Virus record (IMG/VR): IMGVR_UViG_3300044953_000632
Coordinates: 1-56,675 of that record
Origin: a virus
Length of the DNA stretch: 56,675 bases
Strand: one strand, 5' to 3'
Shown here one piece after another: positions 21,891 to 30,696 of the stretch (position 1 is the first letter of the stretch; the number at the start of each line of letters is the position of its first letter). Made by a program: the position numbers and the translations under genes. Under the pieces are notes generated by a model. It was not told the origin of the DNA. It ran no database searches and saw only the letters and a list, made by a program, of their open reading frames with translations.

Positions 21891-24359
21891 TTATTCACAT
21901 TTGCTTTGACCGCAGGACTTACAGGTAACGCACCCTTCCTGCCTTATCAGGCTTTCAGACGAGCAGTTGCTGCATCTTTCACCTTTGACAATAGTACCGT
22001 CAGGGATGTACTTTTTCAATGCACGGGCAACCGTCTTTGAGAAAGAGAACATACCCCCCTTGACCTTCTCCAACTGATGTACGATATAGTGCATTTCGAC
22101 CCCATGTCTAAGTGCGGTTGAAATCAGTCTAGTGACTGCTCCTGCTTCACTTGACACCAGGTTTCCAAGCTTATTCAAAGTTAAAATCTCTCCGTCGTTT
22201 TTATCATCGACGAATTGACCTTTGTAATGCCCCCTGTCCATCTTGGTGAGGGTTCCGGCTTTGAATCTCTTGGGAATGATAGGCTCGTCGTCATCTCCTT
22301 TGTTAACTCCTGCGAACACCTCATGCGGGGTGTTGTCTTTCATGCTGACAAGTACGAAGTAAGGCACGCCATCCACAGTGTGATGATGGATTTCGCAAGG
22401 TAGAAGCTGCGGACGTTTGTATGAAGCGTCTTTTTTCTTTTTGTCCTCTTTGGCCACCAATACTCCGGTTCTGCAGCCGTCTCTGTAGATGGTAATGCCC
22501 TTGCAGCCAAACTTCCAGGCCTTTATGTAGATTTTGTTGACCGTCTCAACGGACGTGTCCGAAGGTAAATTAATAGTGCTGCTAATAGCGTGGTCTATGT
22601 GCTTTTGGGCTATTGCCTGAATGCTGACTCTGCTCTCCCAGTCGATTTCCTGGGCAGTGGCTCCTGCCCATGGACTCTTGGATAAATCTTTTTCTCCGGT
22701 GATTTTCATCCATTCCGATACCTTTGGAGGGTATACGGTGAACTCCATCCAGTGATCTCCGTTCTGATCTACGAAGTCAGATCTGAAATTCTTATCTCCG
22801 TGGTTGCCTTTTTTGCGTCTCGTATACGGCTGGATCATGAACTGGGGCTCGATGCCTGAGCTGGTCTGGGTCAAGATAGATACCGAGCCGCATGGCGCCG
22901 TAGTTAAGAGCGCAATATTGCGTCTACCGTGCTTCTGCATGTCCTTCCACAGCTTGGGATCCTCATGCTTTATTCTGCCTAAGAATGGATTCGGCGCCTC
23001 ACGATTCGCTTCCCAGATCGGGAATGGTCCGATCTCCTGAGCCATGTCCACAGAAGAGCGGTAGCACGCCAGCTTGAACTCTTTGTAGATGGAATCGATT
23101 GTTGAGATACCCTTAGTTGATCCGTAGTCGATTCCAAGCGCAGCAAGGGTGTCACCTATGGCAGTCATGCCAGATCCGGTGCGACGTCCTTGACGTGCCG
23201 CAGAGCACACTTTTTTCCAAAGCTCTACTTCACGTGACTTAAGATTCTGCGATTCTGGATCCGAGGAGATCTTTAGCTGGATGCGGTCGATGCACTCGAG
23301 CTCAAGATCGACCATATCGTCCATGAGCCTTTGTAGCATGTACGCGTCCTTGCGAAATGCCTCAAAATCAAACTTTGCGTTTTTGGTGAACGGATTAATC
23401 ACGTATGAGTATGCATTGAGAAGCATGAGGCGACACGAGTCGTACGCCGAAAGGGGGATTTCTGAGCATGGATTTGTGCACACTGTCTTGAATCCCAGGT
23501 CTGCATAGCAGTCGGGGATAGACTCATTGATGATATTGTCCCACATCAACATGCCGGGCTCTGCAGTTTCATGGGCGGCTTCGATGAGCATATCCCACAC
23601 CTTTTTGGCATCGGCCATTTTGGACTGCTTTACATAAGAATCTGGCCATCTCTGCTCGTACTGCTCACCTTTCTCTACGGCACTCATGAACTCATCGGTG
23701 AGCCTAACAGAGATGTTGGCGCCGGTTACCTTTGTCAGGTCTTTTTTGCAAAATATAAACTTTTCTATGTCTGGGTGGTGGATGGATTGCGTGAGCATCA
23801 AAGCCCCACGTCGACCGTTTTGACCTACCTCTCGAATTGAATTTGAAAATCTCTCCGCAAAGGGAATCGTTCCGGTGCTGGTTCTGGCGGCGTTCTTAGT
23901 CAGCGTTCCCTCTGGACGCAGTGTGGAGATGTCGATGCCGCACCCCCCTCTTCGCTTGCTGATCTGCACCAGCTCTTCGTCTGCTCTGCAAATGCCCGCA
24001 TAGCAGTCCTCTGGGCTTTGAATTACATAGCAGTTGCTTAGGCTGATGATCTGGTATGGATTGCCGATGCCGTACATAGGACTGCCTTGCGGCACGATTC
24101 TTTGGAATTTATCTAATGCCTGGAAGATTTGCTCTTCTGTATATGGATTTTTGAATTTCTTGGCCTCTACTCTTGCAAATTCTTTTGCAATGCGTCTATG
24201 CATGTCTTCCGGAGTTTTCTCAAGAAGTGTCTGCTGCGAATCTCTTAGTGCGTATTTGTCTACAAATACTCTTGCTGCAAGATCGTCGCCATTAAAATAT
24301 TCCGTGGAGGCTGTAACCGCCTCTTCATAAGAGTAACCTGTGGCCTTTGGTAAATTCAT
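21891..24359 (-). CDS. nrdJ: Adenosylcobalamin-dependent (class II) ribonucleotide reductase
   Basis: An 822-residue reductase that makes deoxynucleotides from ribonucleotides for phage DNA synthesis. The active-site motif NPCSEI contains the thiyl-radical cysteine (C298), with partner cysteines C110 (LSNCYVIQ) and C310 (YDSCRLML). The signature STINLPSDT is also present. After the barrel come a TSCPD-like domain (GNLVSSEAGAVTRLISTALR) and a C-terminal four-cysteine ribbon (CSNC...CKSCGQSKC) used to re-reduce the active site. I start at the ATG at 24359; an upstream TTG would overlap the previous gene. Class II enzymes work with or without oxygen but need host vitamin B12. Confidence 0.93.
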   Translation of the reverse strand: MNLPKATGYSYEEAVTASTEYFNGDDLAARVFVDKYALRDSQQTLLEKTPEDMHRRIAKEFARVEAKKFKNPYTEEQIFQALDKFQRIVPQGSPMYGIGNPYQIISLSNCYVIQSPEDCYAGICRADEELVQISKRRGGCGIDISTLRPEGTLTKNAARTSTGTIPFAERFSNSIREVGQNGRRGALMLTQSIHHPDIEKFIFCKKDLTKVTGANISVRLTDEFMSAVEKGEQYEQRWPDSYVKQSKMADAKKVWDMLIEAAHETAEPGMLMWDNIINESIPDCYADLGFKTVCTNPCSEIPLSAYDSCRLMLLNAYSYVINPFTKNAKFDFEAFRKDAYMLQRLMDDMVDLELECIDRIQLKISSDPESQNLKSREVELWKKVCSAARQGRRTGSGMTAIGDTLAALGIDYGSTKGISTIDSIYKEFKLACYRSSVDMAQEIGPFPIWEANREAPNPFLGRIKHEDPKLWKDMQKHGRRNIALLTTAPCGSVSILTQTSSGIEPQFMIQPYTRRKKGNHGDKNFRSDFVDQNGDHWMEFTVYPPKVSEWMKITGEKDLSKSPWAGATAQEIDWESRVSIQAIAQKHIDHAISSTINLPSDTSVETVNKIYIKAWKFGCKGITIYRDGCRTGVLVAKEDKKKKDASYKRPQLLPCEIHHHTVDGVPYFVLVSMKDNTPHEVFAGVNKGDDDEPIIPKRFKAGTLTKMDRGHYKGQFVDDKNDGEILTLNKLGNLVSSEAGAVTRLISTALRHGVEMHYIVHQLEKVKGGMFSFSKTVARALKKYIPDGTIVKGERCSNCSSESLIRQEGCVTCKSCGQSKCE

Positions 24360-24375
24360 TGTTTTATTGCTCAAT

Positions 24376-25329
24376 TTATTGAACTCCTGTTCCAAATATA
24401 ATTGCCTTCTTTTTTCCTTTTACAGCCGCTTTATAGCTTTCCAAACTGTGTTGCAGTACAGAGCTATGCAAACCTTCTGGAGCTATGCCTGCTAAACATA
24501 CAGGGGGGCAATCATATAGCTTGAGGCAGACGTTGTCTAGCCCCTCTTCAACTGTGATGTTGATTACTCTGTTCGGATTTTTTTTGAATATGGATGTTTT
24601 TAATTTTATAAGTGTCTTCTTGGCAAAATCCATATTGACAGCATCCAGTAGAATTGCAGTTCTTGTGCATATGGCTGGATTCCTATTCTCCTTAATTGTT
24701 GCGCCAATAGTTCTTACGGCAATAAACTTTATTGACTTTAGCCTATTGCATATTCTTTCTGATAGGTCGTCGTCTAGTTCAAAATCATATCCGTAGGAAT
24801 TTGACTGGATCATTGTTTCTGAGCTTATCACCAATGTTTTAACCGCATTTGGCAAAATTTTATTTAGTTTTAGTTTGCTGGCAATTGCTTCTTTTGTGTC
24901 ATTTGCTTTTCTCATATAGCAGTTTGCACAGAAAAAGCTTTTGCAGGGATACGTCGTTCCTCCAAATCCTATTGGAGCACAAAAACTTTGTCTGATTATT
25001 TCTTTCGGAGAAGCGCTGGCCAATGCAGACAAGCATAGTTTGTTAAATCGGATGTTGAAAGAGCCAAGTGCGCCTCTCCGTATGACAGATGCAACGTGAG
25101 ACTTAGTCAGTCCTATTGCGTAGTAGTTGTAATTTAGTATGAACTCTGAGGGATCTTTTCTTCCACTGTTTCTTAGATGGTTAACAAGCCCTATGCCTAT
25201 GTCAGGGTTAGAATTGTTTATCAGCATGGATATCTGATTGTCCATGACCTTCCATAGGAACGGCGTAAGCTTAAATGGTATACCTTTTAGAGAGACTTTG
25301 CAGTCAACTCCTTTTTTAGTTACCTGCAT
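24376..25329 (-). CDS. Hypothetical protein with cysteine motif
   Basis: A 317-residue basic protein of unknown function with AAAGGTAAT before the ATG. A cysteine-rich segment at ~128-141 (YPCKSFFCANCYMRKA) could bind metal. The C-terminal half looks alpha/beta (VINITVEEGLDNVCLKLYDC). It is followed after 16 bases by the reductase start. It may be a nucleotide-metabolism or regulatory partner of NrdJ, but no family match supports this. Confidence 0.7.
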   Translation of the reverse strand: MQVTKKGVDCKVSLKGIPFKLTPFLWKVMDNQISMLINNSNPDIGIGLVNHLRNSGRKDPSEFILNYNYYAIGLTKSHVASVIRRGALGSFNIRFNKLCLSALASASPKEIIRQSFCAPIGFGGTTYPCKSFFCANCYMRKANDTKEAIASKLKLNKILPNAVKTLVISSETMIQSNSYGYDFELDDDLSERICNRLKSIKFIAVRTIGATIKENRNPAICTRTAILLDAVNMDFAKKTLIKLKTSIFKKNPNRVINITVEEGLDNVCLKLYDCPPVCLAGIAPEGLHSSVLQHSLESYKAAVKGKKKAIIFGTGVQ

Positions 25330-25342
25330 TTTATTACCTTTA

Positions 25343-27862
25343 TTAGGAGGGCAGATGTATAGTGATTATGTCTCCAACCCCTAGGTTGTAGTTTATCAAT
25401 ATGCTTTTGCTTGTCGCGTAAGTGACTTGCCTCACTCCTGAAACGCTAGCCATCTTAACAAGCCTCTCGTTGTTTAAGTACACCTGGCAATATGGATTTA
25501 CCACAAAGTTTGTTGGCACCAATACTTTTGTTTTATCGCTTGCCGATTCATAGATCAAGTTTGCCGAAGCGCTCTGGTATATTAGGGCGCTGTCATATAT
25601 CGATAGAATTATGCTCGCACCAGCTTCCCAACCTATTGGAAGAGATGTGATTCTGAAACTGACTTCGATTTTGGGTTTGACGACATCATCCACATATTGT
25701 TTGTTTGCAACATCGGTTATTGACAATGGATATGCAACGTTTTGAATTCTATTTAAATGGGCATTGATGCCGTTTGAGCTGGCAGATATAACGCTATTGC
25801 CATTCACTATCATGGCCAAAGACTGCAGCTTGTTTTGCCCAATGCCTGTCATATTGTCTCCGGCAAAAGAGTACGTGGGCACTCCGGAGGCGCCAAGATC
25901 AGATGAATACGAGCTTATGCTGTTGGTTAGCCTGATTAGTGGAGCGTTGTTTATGTTAGATCTTCCAGTAAGAATATTAGTTGTGGCGTTTACCTCAAGC
26001 ACCTTTGTCCCGTTTGCTGAAAATCCTATCCTCTTGTCGACGTCGACTCCTGCATAAACCCCCAGGCCATTGCTGTTTATCATAGGGTTGCTTGGAGTTG
26101 TGTTAGAGTTCACCCTGAGGCCTGCGCTCAAAGCAGTGGATCCATCTGACTTGACTATATTGGAAGTCAGCGACTCAACGCTTACCCACTTCGACTCTCC
26201 GTTTATGTACTGAAGGACCCCGTTTGCCAGTTCATTGTCCGGTAGGTTGAATACTGTGTTGTTGGAGGTGGCAGGTACCTTTATGGTGACTGATCCGCCA
26301 CTGGACGAATTGAGCTTGAATGTAGCAGGTTCTGATATAGAACCTATTTCTAGCTTGCCTCCGAAGTATTTAGCATTGCTCTCAACATAAAGTCCCGTAG
26401 AACTATCCACTGTCGGCATGGCGCCAGGGGTATTGCCTATAGGAATTCTAGCGTCCACATACTGTTTGTTTGCGGCATCCAAGGCCTCTGACGGTGTCGC
26501 TACATTTGAAAGCTTGTTGCCCTTTAGGCTGACTTTCTTGTCGGAGAACTCCATTATAGGAGTCCCCTTTACTGATACGGCCATGGCATTGATATCGGAT
26601 CTGTACAGGCCCAGCCCTTCAGCTTCGTTAAACGTGTAGGTGGGTTTTACCGGATTGTTTATAGCTGCCTGGGTATCGAGGAGTATCTTTGCCGTACCGG
26701 TAGATCCAACCAAGGCTGAAGATATGCCTTCGTTGGATATTTTTGTTACAGCTTCGCCAAATACAACAAACTTCAACGATTCTGATGTTGACACTAAACC
26801 CACAGAGCCAATATTTAGCGAAGGCTTGGATTCAAATCCAGAGCTTACACTGAGTGTGGCCGCTGGCTGCAGAACAAAGTCCTTTGCATCTTCGGTATTT
26901 ACCGTTTGAGAAATGGCCTGGGGGTTTATGTATCTTTTTCCTGTAGACGAAATTAGCACTATGTTTTGCTGGGCGTCGTCGTACCATAAAGATCCTATGG
27001 GGTTGCTTACAGGATCTATTGACGATGCTGGAGGAAGGCTAAATCCAGCGTACATTCTCATGTACGGCACGTCTACATCCTCAATGGTGAATATAAGACG
27101 ACCTGACATCTTGAAAAAAGATGCCGGATTTTCAGATACGGAAACATCCGTGTATCCGACCTCAAATTTAGAGCCGAACTGTATGTTTGCGGACAGGTAG
27201 TTAGTTGTCTGCAAATATAGAGGGCGACCTTCCGACAGCTTAAACTTATTGTCAGATGTATCTAGGAATATTGGCTGCGGTAAATCCTGAAACTCCAAAT
27301 TGCCTAGCGCATTGGCTCTCAGTATGTTTCCATTAGTAGGAATGTTGTTTGGAAACGCATATCCAGCTACCCGCAGTAAGTTTATTGAAAAATACCCGCT
27401 GTTTACGTTTATATAACCAGAGTTTGCATTCACATGAAACAGCGTGACGATATGCTTTTCTTGCATATGGCCGGTATTGTCTAGCTGCAAAAATTGAACG
27501 CTATCTCCTGTCAGCCCTCCTGGCATTCCTGCATTTAAAGAATAAGAGTTTAAACTACCATCATTTCCCAGCAGATTTACGAAGTACTGAGAATTTAGTC
27601 TTAGCGGACTACCATTGAGATTGTTCATTATCTGCTGTGCAGATATGAGGTCGTTTACTGTTGTATAGCCTAAGGTGCCATTGCTCTTGATATACAATAC
27701 GTCAGAAGTTTTGCCTAGCGATGTGACTGGAACCGAGTTTGTTACATGGTTCAACGTATAAGTAAAATTAAAATTTAAAGCATCTATTAGTTGATTGTGC
27801 GTGTCGGCTAATTGTAGCTCTGATTTTGTCTTATATTGCGCTAGATTAATAAGTGAAGGCAT
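25343..27862 (-). CDS. Tail fibre / adhesin-type structural protein
   Basis: An 839-residue, beta-rich, Ser/Asn/Thr-heavy protein. It carries three copies of the phage fibre signature NKQYVD (AANKQYVDARI, DVANKQYVDDVV and relatives) and repeats such as PTYTFNEAEGLGLYRS and PIGSLWYDDA typical of trimeric fibre shafts. No intramolecular-chaperone end is obvious. The C-terminal ~110 residues form a separate beta domain (IEVSFRITSLPIGWEAG). It probably contacts the host surface or forms part of the baseplate fibres. No clear ribosome binding site is seen, so expression may depend on a nearby promoter; the terminator at 27890-27915 lies just upstream. Confidence 0.82.
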   Translation of the reverse strand: MPSLINLAQYKTKSELQLADTHNQLIDALNFNFTYTLNHVTNSVPVTSLGKTSDVLYIKSNGTLGYTTVNDLISAQQIMNNLNGSPLRLNSQYFVNLLGNDGSLNSYSLNAGMPGGLTGDSVQFLQLDNTGHMQEKHIVTLFHVNANSGYINVNSGYFSINLLRVAGYAFPNNIPTNGNILRANALGNLEFQDLPQPIFLDTSDNKFKLSEGRPLYLQTTNYLSANIQFGSKFEVGYTDVSVSENPASFFKMSGRLIFTIEDVDVPYMRMYAGFSLPPASSIDPVSNPIGSLWYDDAQQNIVLISSTGKRYINPQAISQTVNTEDAKDFVLQPAATLSVSSGFESKPSLNIGSVGLVSTSESLKFVVFGEAVTKISNEGISSALVGSTGTAKILLDTQAAINNPVKPTYTFNEAEGLGLYRSDINAMAVSVKGTPIMEFSDKKVSLKGNKLSNVATPSEALDAANKQYVDARIPIGNTPGAMPTVDSSTGLYVESNAKYFGGKLEIGSISEPATFKLNSSSGGSVTIKVPATSNNTVFNLPDNELANGVLQYINGESKWVSVESLTSNIVKSDGSTALSAGLRVNSNTTPSNPMINSNGLGVYAGVDVDKRIGFSANGTKVLEVNATTNILTGRSNINNAPLIRLTNSISSYSSDLGASGVPTYSFAGDNMTGIGQNKLQSLAMIVNGNSVISASSNGINAHLNRIQNVAYPLSITDVANKQYVDDVVKPKIEVSFRITSLPIGWEAGASIILSIYDSALIYQSASANLIYESASDKTKVLVPTNFVVNPYCQVYLNNERLVKMASVSGVRQVTYATSKSILINYNLGVGDIITIHLPS

Positions 27863-27889
27863 TAGGATATTTTACATGGTTTGAGGTAA

Positions 27890-27915
27890 AAAAGAATGGG
27901 CGTTGAATTCAACGC
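27890..27915 (-). terminator. Probable terminator after the ThiF-like gene
   Basis: GCGTTGAATTCAACGC (27900-27915) is a perfect palindrome. On the minus strand CCATTCTTTTTT follows, and on the plus strand TTTTTC. It separates the ThiF-like gene from the tail fibre gene. The U-run on the minus side is displaced by five bases, so efficiency may be moderate. Confidence 0.6.
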
Positions 27916-27922
27916 TTTTTCA

Positions 27923-28519
27923 TTAATTTATCGCTAACTCTGGAGGAGCCACCCAGGAATTTACTATTGAAGCAAATACATGAGCGGCGATAGTCCTTCC
28001 AATGTTTGCAACTTCTTTTCCATACGAAACTTGGTCTAGCTCAGAGCCGCAGTCAGCGTGAGATCCACATGTGTATTTAAGAACATTTCCTAGACCCTCT
28101 TGGGTAAATCCCGTGAAGTAAATCTCTTTGCAGGAATTTTCTAAGAATTTGCACAAATGCTGTTTTGTGCCAAGCGTCATAGGCTCGCAGCACACGAGCA
28201 CAGTATTGCCTTTGATCTTCGACGACAGTTTTTGAATTAGTTCTTCGTCGAGCAGTTTGTGCTGAGAGAATTTTATGTTATAGAAGGCTTCACTCATTGC
28301 CTCCATTACGGCCTGAGTTTTCGGCATTCCGAGATCCAGATCTCCAAACCCCTGTTCCTGGCTCTTTGCTCCGGCGCTTACTATCTTGTCGTCTACAAGG
28401 GTTATGCTTTCTGTTCCTAGCGCTGCCAGCATACCAACTAGACTTCTTCCTATTGAATTCATTCCTACGATTACAAACTCAATTTTATCGTTTGATACAG
28501 TTATTTTAGCCCGACTCAT
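27923..28519 (-). CDS. ThiF/E1-like Rossmann-fold protein
   Basis: A 198-residue protein resembling the nucleotide-binding core of E1-type activating enzymes. The N-terminus has GMNSIGRSLVGMLAALG for the phosphate-binding turn, LVDDKIV for the acidic end of strand 2, and GMPKTQAVMEAM for the lysine-bearing helix of ThiF/MoeB. The classic GxGGxG is altered, and the arginines that normally grip ATP are not evident. Cysteines at CGSHADCGS might bind zinc or be catalytic. The start at 28519 (MSRAKI) is preferred over a TTG 18 codons upstream. No ubiquitin-like or E2-like gene is adjacent, so the substrate is unknown. Confidence 0.7.
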   Translation of the reverse strand: MSRAKITVSNDKIEFVIVGMNSIGRSLVGMLAALGTESITLVDDKIVSAGAKSQEQGFGDLDLGMPKTQAVMEAMSEAFYNIKFSQHKLLDEELIQKLSSKIKGNTVLVCCEPMTLGTKQHLCKFLENSCKEIYFTGFTQEGLGNVLKYTCGSHADCGSELDQVSYGKEVANIGRTIAAHVFASIVNSWVAPPELAIN

Positions 28520-28556
28520 GATGTGATATCTTTTTTGTTTTAGATTGTCTAAAACA

Positions 28557-28697
28557 TTATTTATTTTGTTCAAACAGTTCTTCGGGTATTTCCGATAAGA
28601 AAAAACCGTATTCGTCTACTTTATCTATGATTGGTGACATTTGATAAAGTTGAAAATCTATATCATCTAAATTAGCGTGTTTAAACAATTTTTTCAT
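28557..28697 (-). CDS. 46-residue acidic protein
   Basis: A small gene overlapping the 3' end of the diphosphohydrolase gene in another frame and ending 37 bases before the ThiF-like start. The frame is open further up, but the first sensible starts are the ATGs at 28712 and 28697 (MKKLFKHANL). The product is acidic toward its C-terminus (IPEELFEQNK). No function can be assigned, and the ribosome binding site is weak. Confidence 0.5.
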   Translation of the reverse strand: MKKLFKHANLDDIDFQLYQMSPIIDKVDEYGFFLSEIPEELFEQNK

Positions 28698-29241
28698 TTT
28701 GAGGTAACTCATACTGCGGAAGGTCGTTATATTCGGTTGGCCAAAGTCCACGGCGAATCATCTCCTGTCCATGCATGATTGCATCAATATTAAAAGCACA
28801 ATGTGCCAAATGATCTTCGTCAGTGGCTCCCATGAGAAACTGTACGAAGTGTCTATTGGCCGAAGCCACAAATACGCTTAGTGGCATTCCCTTTTCCCAG
28901 TTTCTCACACCGTATTTTTGAGCGCCCAGCTCCATAACTTTACCTCTTCTGATCGTTGCAAATGGCGACAGTAAGTCTGGCCTAGGCTTTCCAAAAGCTG
29001 AATCTCTGTGAGCACCAGTTTCAAACATCCTGTTGTCGGAATTAAACTCAAATCCGTATTTGTTTTTATCGTTAGGGGTTTTAACTTTGCTTTGTTCTTT
29101 AAGTATTTTTGACGTTGATCCTAGCATCCTGCCATCTCCTTGGCCAAGATCTAGAATTCTTCCGGAAAGTGCAAAGTTAGCCGGCGGCGGCTCCGTTGGC
29201 TCTTGATAGTTCGAGGACGTAGGTTTTAAGTTTGTTGTCAT
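28681..29241 (-). CDS. dATP/dGTP diphosphohydrolase-like protein
   Basis: A 186-residue protein whose residues ~75-170 match the phage domain annotated as the N-terminal domain of dATP/dGTP diphosphohydrolase (DUF5664-type). Key stretches are ETGAHRDSAFGKPRPDLLSP, MELGAQKYGVRNWEKGMP and DEDHLAHCAFNIDAIMHGQE, with the acidic and His residues expected to bind metal. The family includes MazZ-like enzymes that turn dGTP into dGMP in phages with 2-aminoadenine DNA, but it is also common elsewhere. The N-terminal ~60 residues are polar and unrecognised. The start overlaps the previous gene by 65 bases and lacks a clear ribosome binding site. Confidence 0.75.
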   Translation of the reverse strand: MTTNLKPTSSNYQEPTEPPPANFALSGRILDLGQGDGRMLGSTSKILKEQSKVKTPNDKNKYGFEFNSDNRMFETGAHRDSAFGKPRPDLLSPFATIRRGKVMELGAQKYGVRNWEKGMPLSVFVASANRHFVQFLMGATDEDHLAHCAFNIDAIMHGQEMIRRGLWPTEYNDLPQYELPQNEKIV

Positions 29242-29656
29242 AGATGTAGTATCCCATATGTGGAAACTTTTTGATCAATCCTTTAATTGACTTGTTGGCT
29301 AGTTTAGCCGCTTCATCAAGCGTGTCAAAATCTTTCACCAATATTCCACTATTTTTTACGTTGTACTTTCCAACAATAAGGAGAAACCTCTTTTGATTTT
29401 TTGGCTTTACGTACTTTATCTCTATTTGTGTAGGAGAAAACATGTACGGTTTGGACTTTTGCTTGGTCTCTTGCTCTTTCTTCCTTTTGGCCCATGTTTT
29501 TAGAAACGATACAGGCTTAAGTTCGTACATAGCGTTTTTATGTACCGTCTCCTCCATGATGACTCTTTTGATTTCTTTTTTACTATTTACATACGGTTCT
29601 TCACCATCCATCATTATTGAATCTAAATCCGGTATGTATATGATGTATTTTTCCAT
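29177..29656 (-). CDS. Basic hypothetical protein
   Basis: A 159-residue lysine-rich protein. The N-terminal part is acidic (YIPDLDSIMMDGEEPYV); the middle is strongly basic (KTWAKRKKEQETKQKSKPY). A C-terminal region (LVKDFDTLDEAAKLANKSI) looks like a small domain often seen in phage proteins that read amino-acid positions against the chain. Its start shares one base with the stop of the gene upstream (TAATG). Function unknown. Confidence 0.65.
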   Translation of the reverse strand: MEKYIIYIPDLDSIMMDGEEPYVNSKKEIKRVIMEETVHKNAMYELKPVSFLKTWAKRKKEQETKQKSKPYMFSPTQIEIKYVKPKNQKRFLLIVGKYNVKNSGILVKDFDTLDEAAKLANKSIKGLIKKFPHMGYYIYDNKLKTYVLELSRANGAAAG

Positions 29657-29871
29657 TATAAGAAATCTCTTAGGGGTGCAACAAATATATTGTTTACCGT
29701 AAGATTAGGATAAACTTTATTTAACAATATTACTGCGTCTGACTTTCTTTCATAAGCCAGCTCCATATTGTTAAATATAAATTCAGGATGCCGAAGGTAA
29801 TCCACTAGAAATCCCTTTTGTTCATAAGCCAGAACCCACTTGTCTTGATATTTTTTGTGGTTCTGTTCCAT
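29656..29871 (-). CDS. Small hypothetical protein
   Basis: A 71-residue protein beginning at the ATG at 29871 within the last 50 bases of the gene at 29822, in another frame. The sequence (KYQDKWVLAYEQKGFLVDYL, NMELAYERKSDAVILLNKVY) is helical with two similar YEQKG/YERKS segments. The run VYPNLTVNNIFVAPLRDF closes it. It is not recognised; coupled translation with both neighbours is likely. Confidence 0.6.
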   Translation of the reverse strand: MEQNHKKYQDKWVLAYEQKGFLVDYLRHPEFIFNNMELAYERKSDAVILLNKVYPNLTVNNIFVAPLRDFL

Positions 29872-30328
29872 TAAATTCAACCCCGTCAATATTCTTCAGG
29901 ATTGTTTTACATTTTTCTTTTAACTGTTCAAGTCTAATTTTGTCTACAAGTACATTACATCCTTGTTGCTTTGCCGATACTTGAAGTTTGCATACATCAT
30001 ACATTAAATCTACTATTTCGCGAAAGTAAATTTTCTTAGGGTCGTTGCTAAGAATTTGATTTTTAAACGCAGAAGGACCTAAATGGATGTCTAGTATGGA
30101 TATGCCGGTGACGGTCGGAGCGTCCAACCATCCGCATATTTCATCATATACGCAGTTCTCCAAAGTGTGCTTAGCGGGGTTTTTACTTATTGCCAGGGGG
30201 CCTTGACATTTTGGTGCGTATTCTTTCAGTATGTAATGGTTGAATACAGACACATCAGTTATGGCGGCGCGTATTGTAAATTCCAACGCATCCCTCAATA
30301 GTACTCTTTGTGGTATATCGTCACTCAT
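29822..30328 (-). CDS. Hypothetical protein
   Basis: A 168-residue protein. I choose the ATG at 30328 because it overlaps the TGA of the upstream gene (ATGA); the frame is open 12 codons earlier without support. The protein is mostly helical with several cysteines (YAPKCQGPLA, ENCVYDEICGW, QQGCNVLVDK). It belongs to the run of small overlapping genes downstream of the recombinase gene. No family recognised. Confidence 0.65.
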   Translation of the reverse strand: MSDDIPQRVLLRDALEFTIRAAITDVSVFNHYILKEYAPKCQGPLAISKNPAKHTLENCVYDEICGWLDAPTVTGISILDIHLGPSAFKNQILSNDPKKIYFREIVDLMYDVCKLQVSAKQQGCNVLVDKIRLEQLKEKCKTILKNIDGVEFNGTEPQKISRQVGSGL

Positions 30329-30696
30329 TGTTTTATTTTTCTTTTTGATGGAGTTTTTATCCATTGAGATTCGTTCTCCACCTTAAGCTTAAATCCAATT
30401 ACCTCCAAAGGCAGTGTATCAATGGCCACTTCTATATGTTGAATTTTATCAGCATTTGAACTGAGTAAATTAGCGGCGCTACGATTCACTAGCCACATAT
30501 ACCGGCCGTATCTATCTCCGTAGTTCCATATGTAGTCTCTGTTGTTGTGTGCTTCTGCCACCGTATTAAATGGACCAAGCAGGTGAACTTTTGCCCTCTT
30601 ATCTAAGTCTAACAACCACATGCTAGGATATATGTATTTTAGCTCGTCTTTTAACTTACTTACGACTTCATACTCTAGTAGTGTTCTGTACTTCAT
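30325..30696 (-). CDS. Hypothetical protein
   Basis: A 123-residue basic protein, not recognised. It contains a patterned aromatic segment (NNRDYIWNYGDRYGRYMWLV) and a lysine-rich end (TPSKRKIKQ). AGGCAATAA precedes the ATG, which overlaps the stop of the upstream gene by four bases. Position in the recombinase-linked cluster is the only functional hint. Confidence 0.65.
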   Translation of the reverse strand: MKYRTLLEYEVVSKLKDELKYIYPSMWLLDLDKRAKVHLLGPFNTVAEAHNNRDYIWNYGDRYGRYMWLVNRSAANLLSSNADKIQHIEVAIDTLPLEVIGFKLKVENESQWIKTPSKRKIKQ

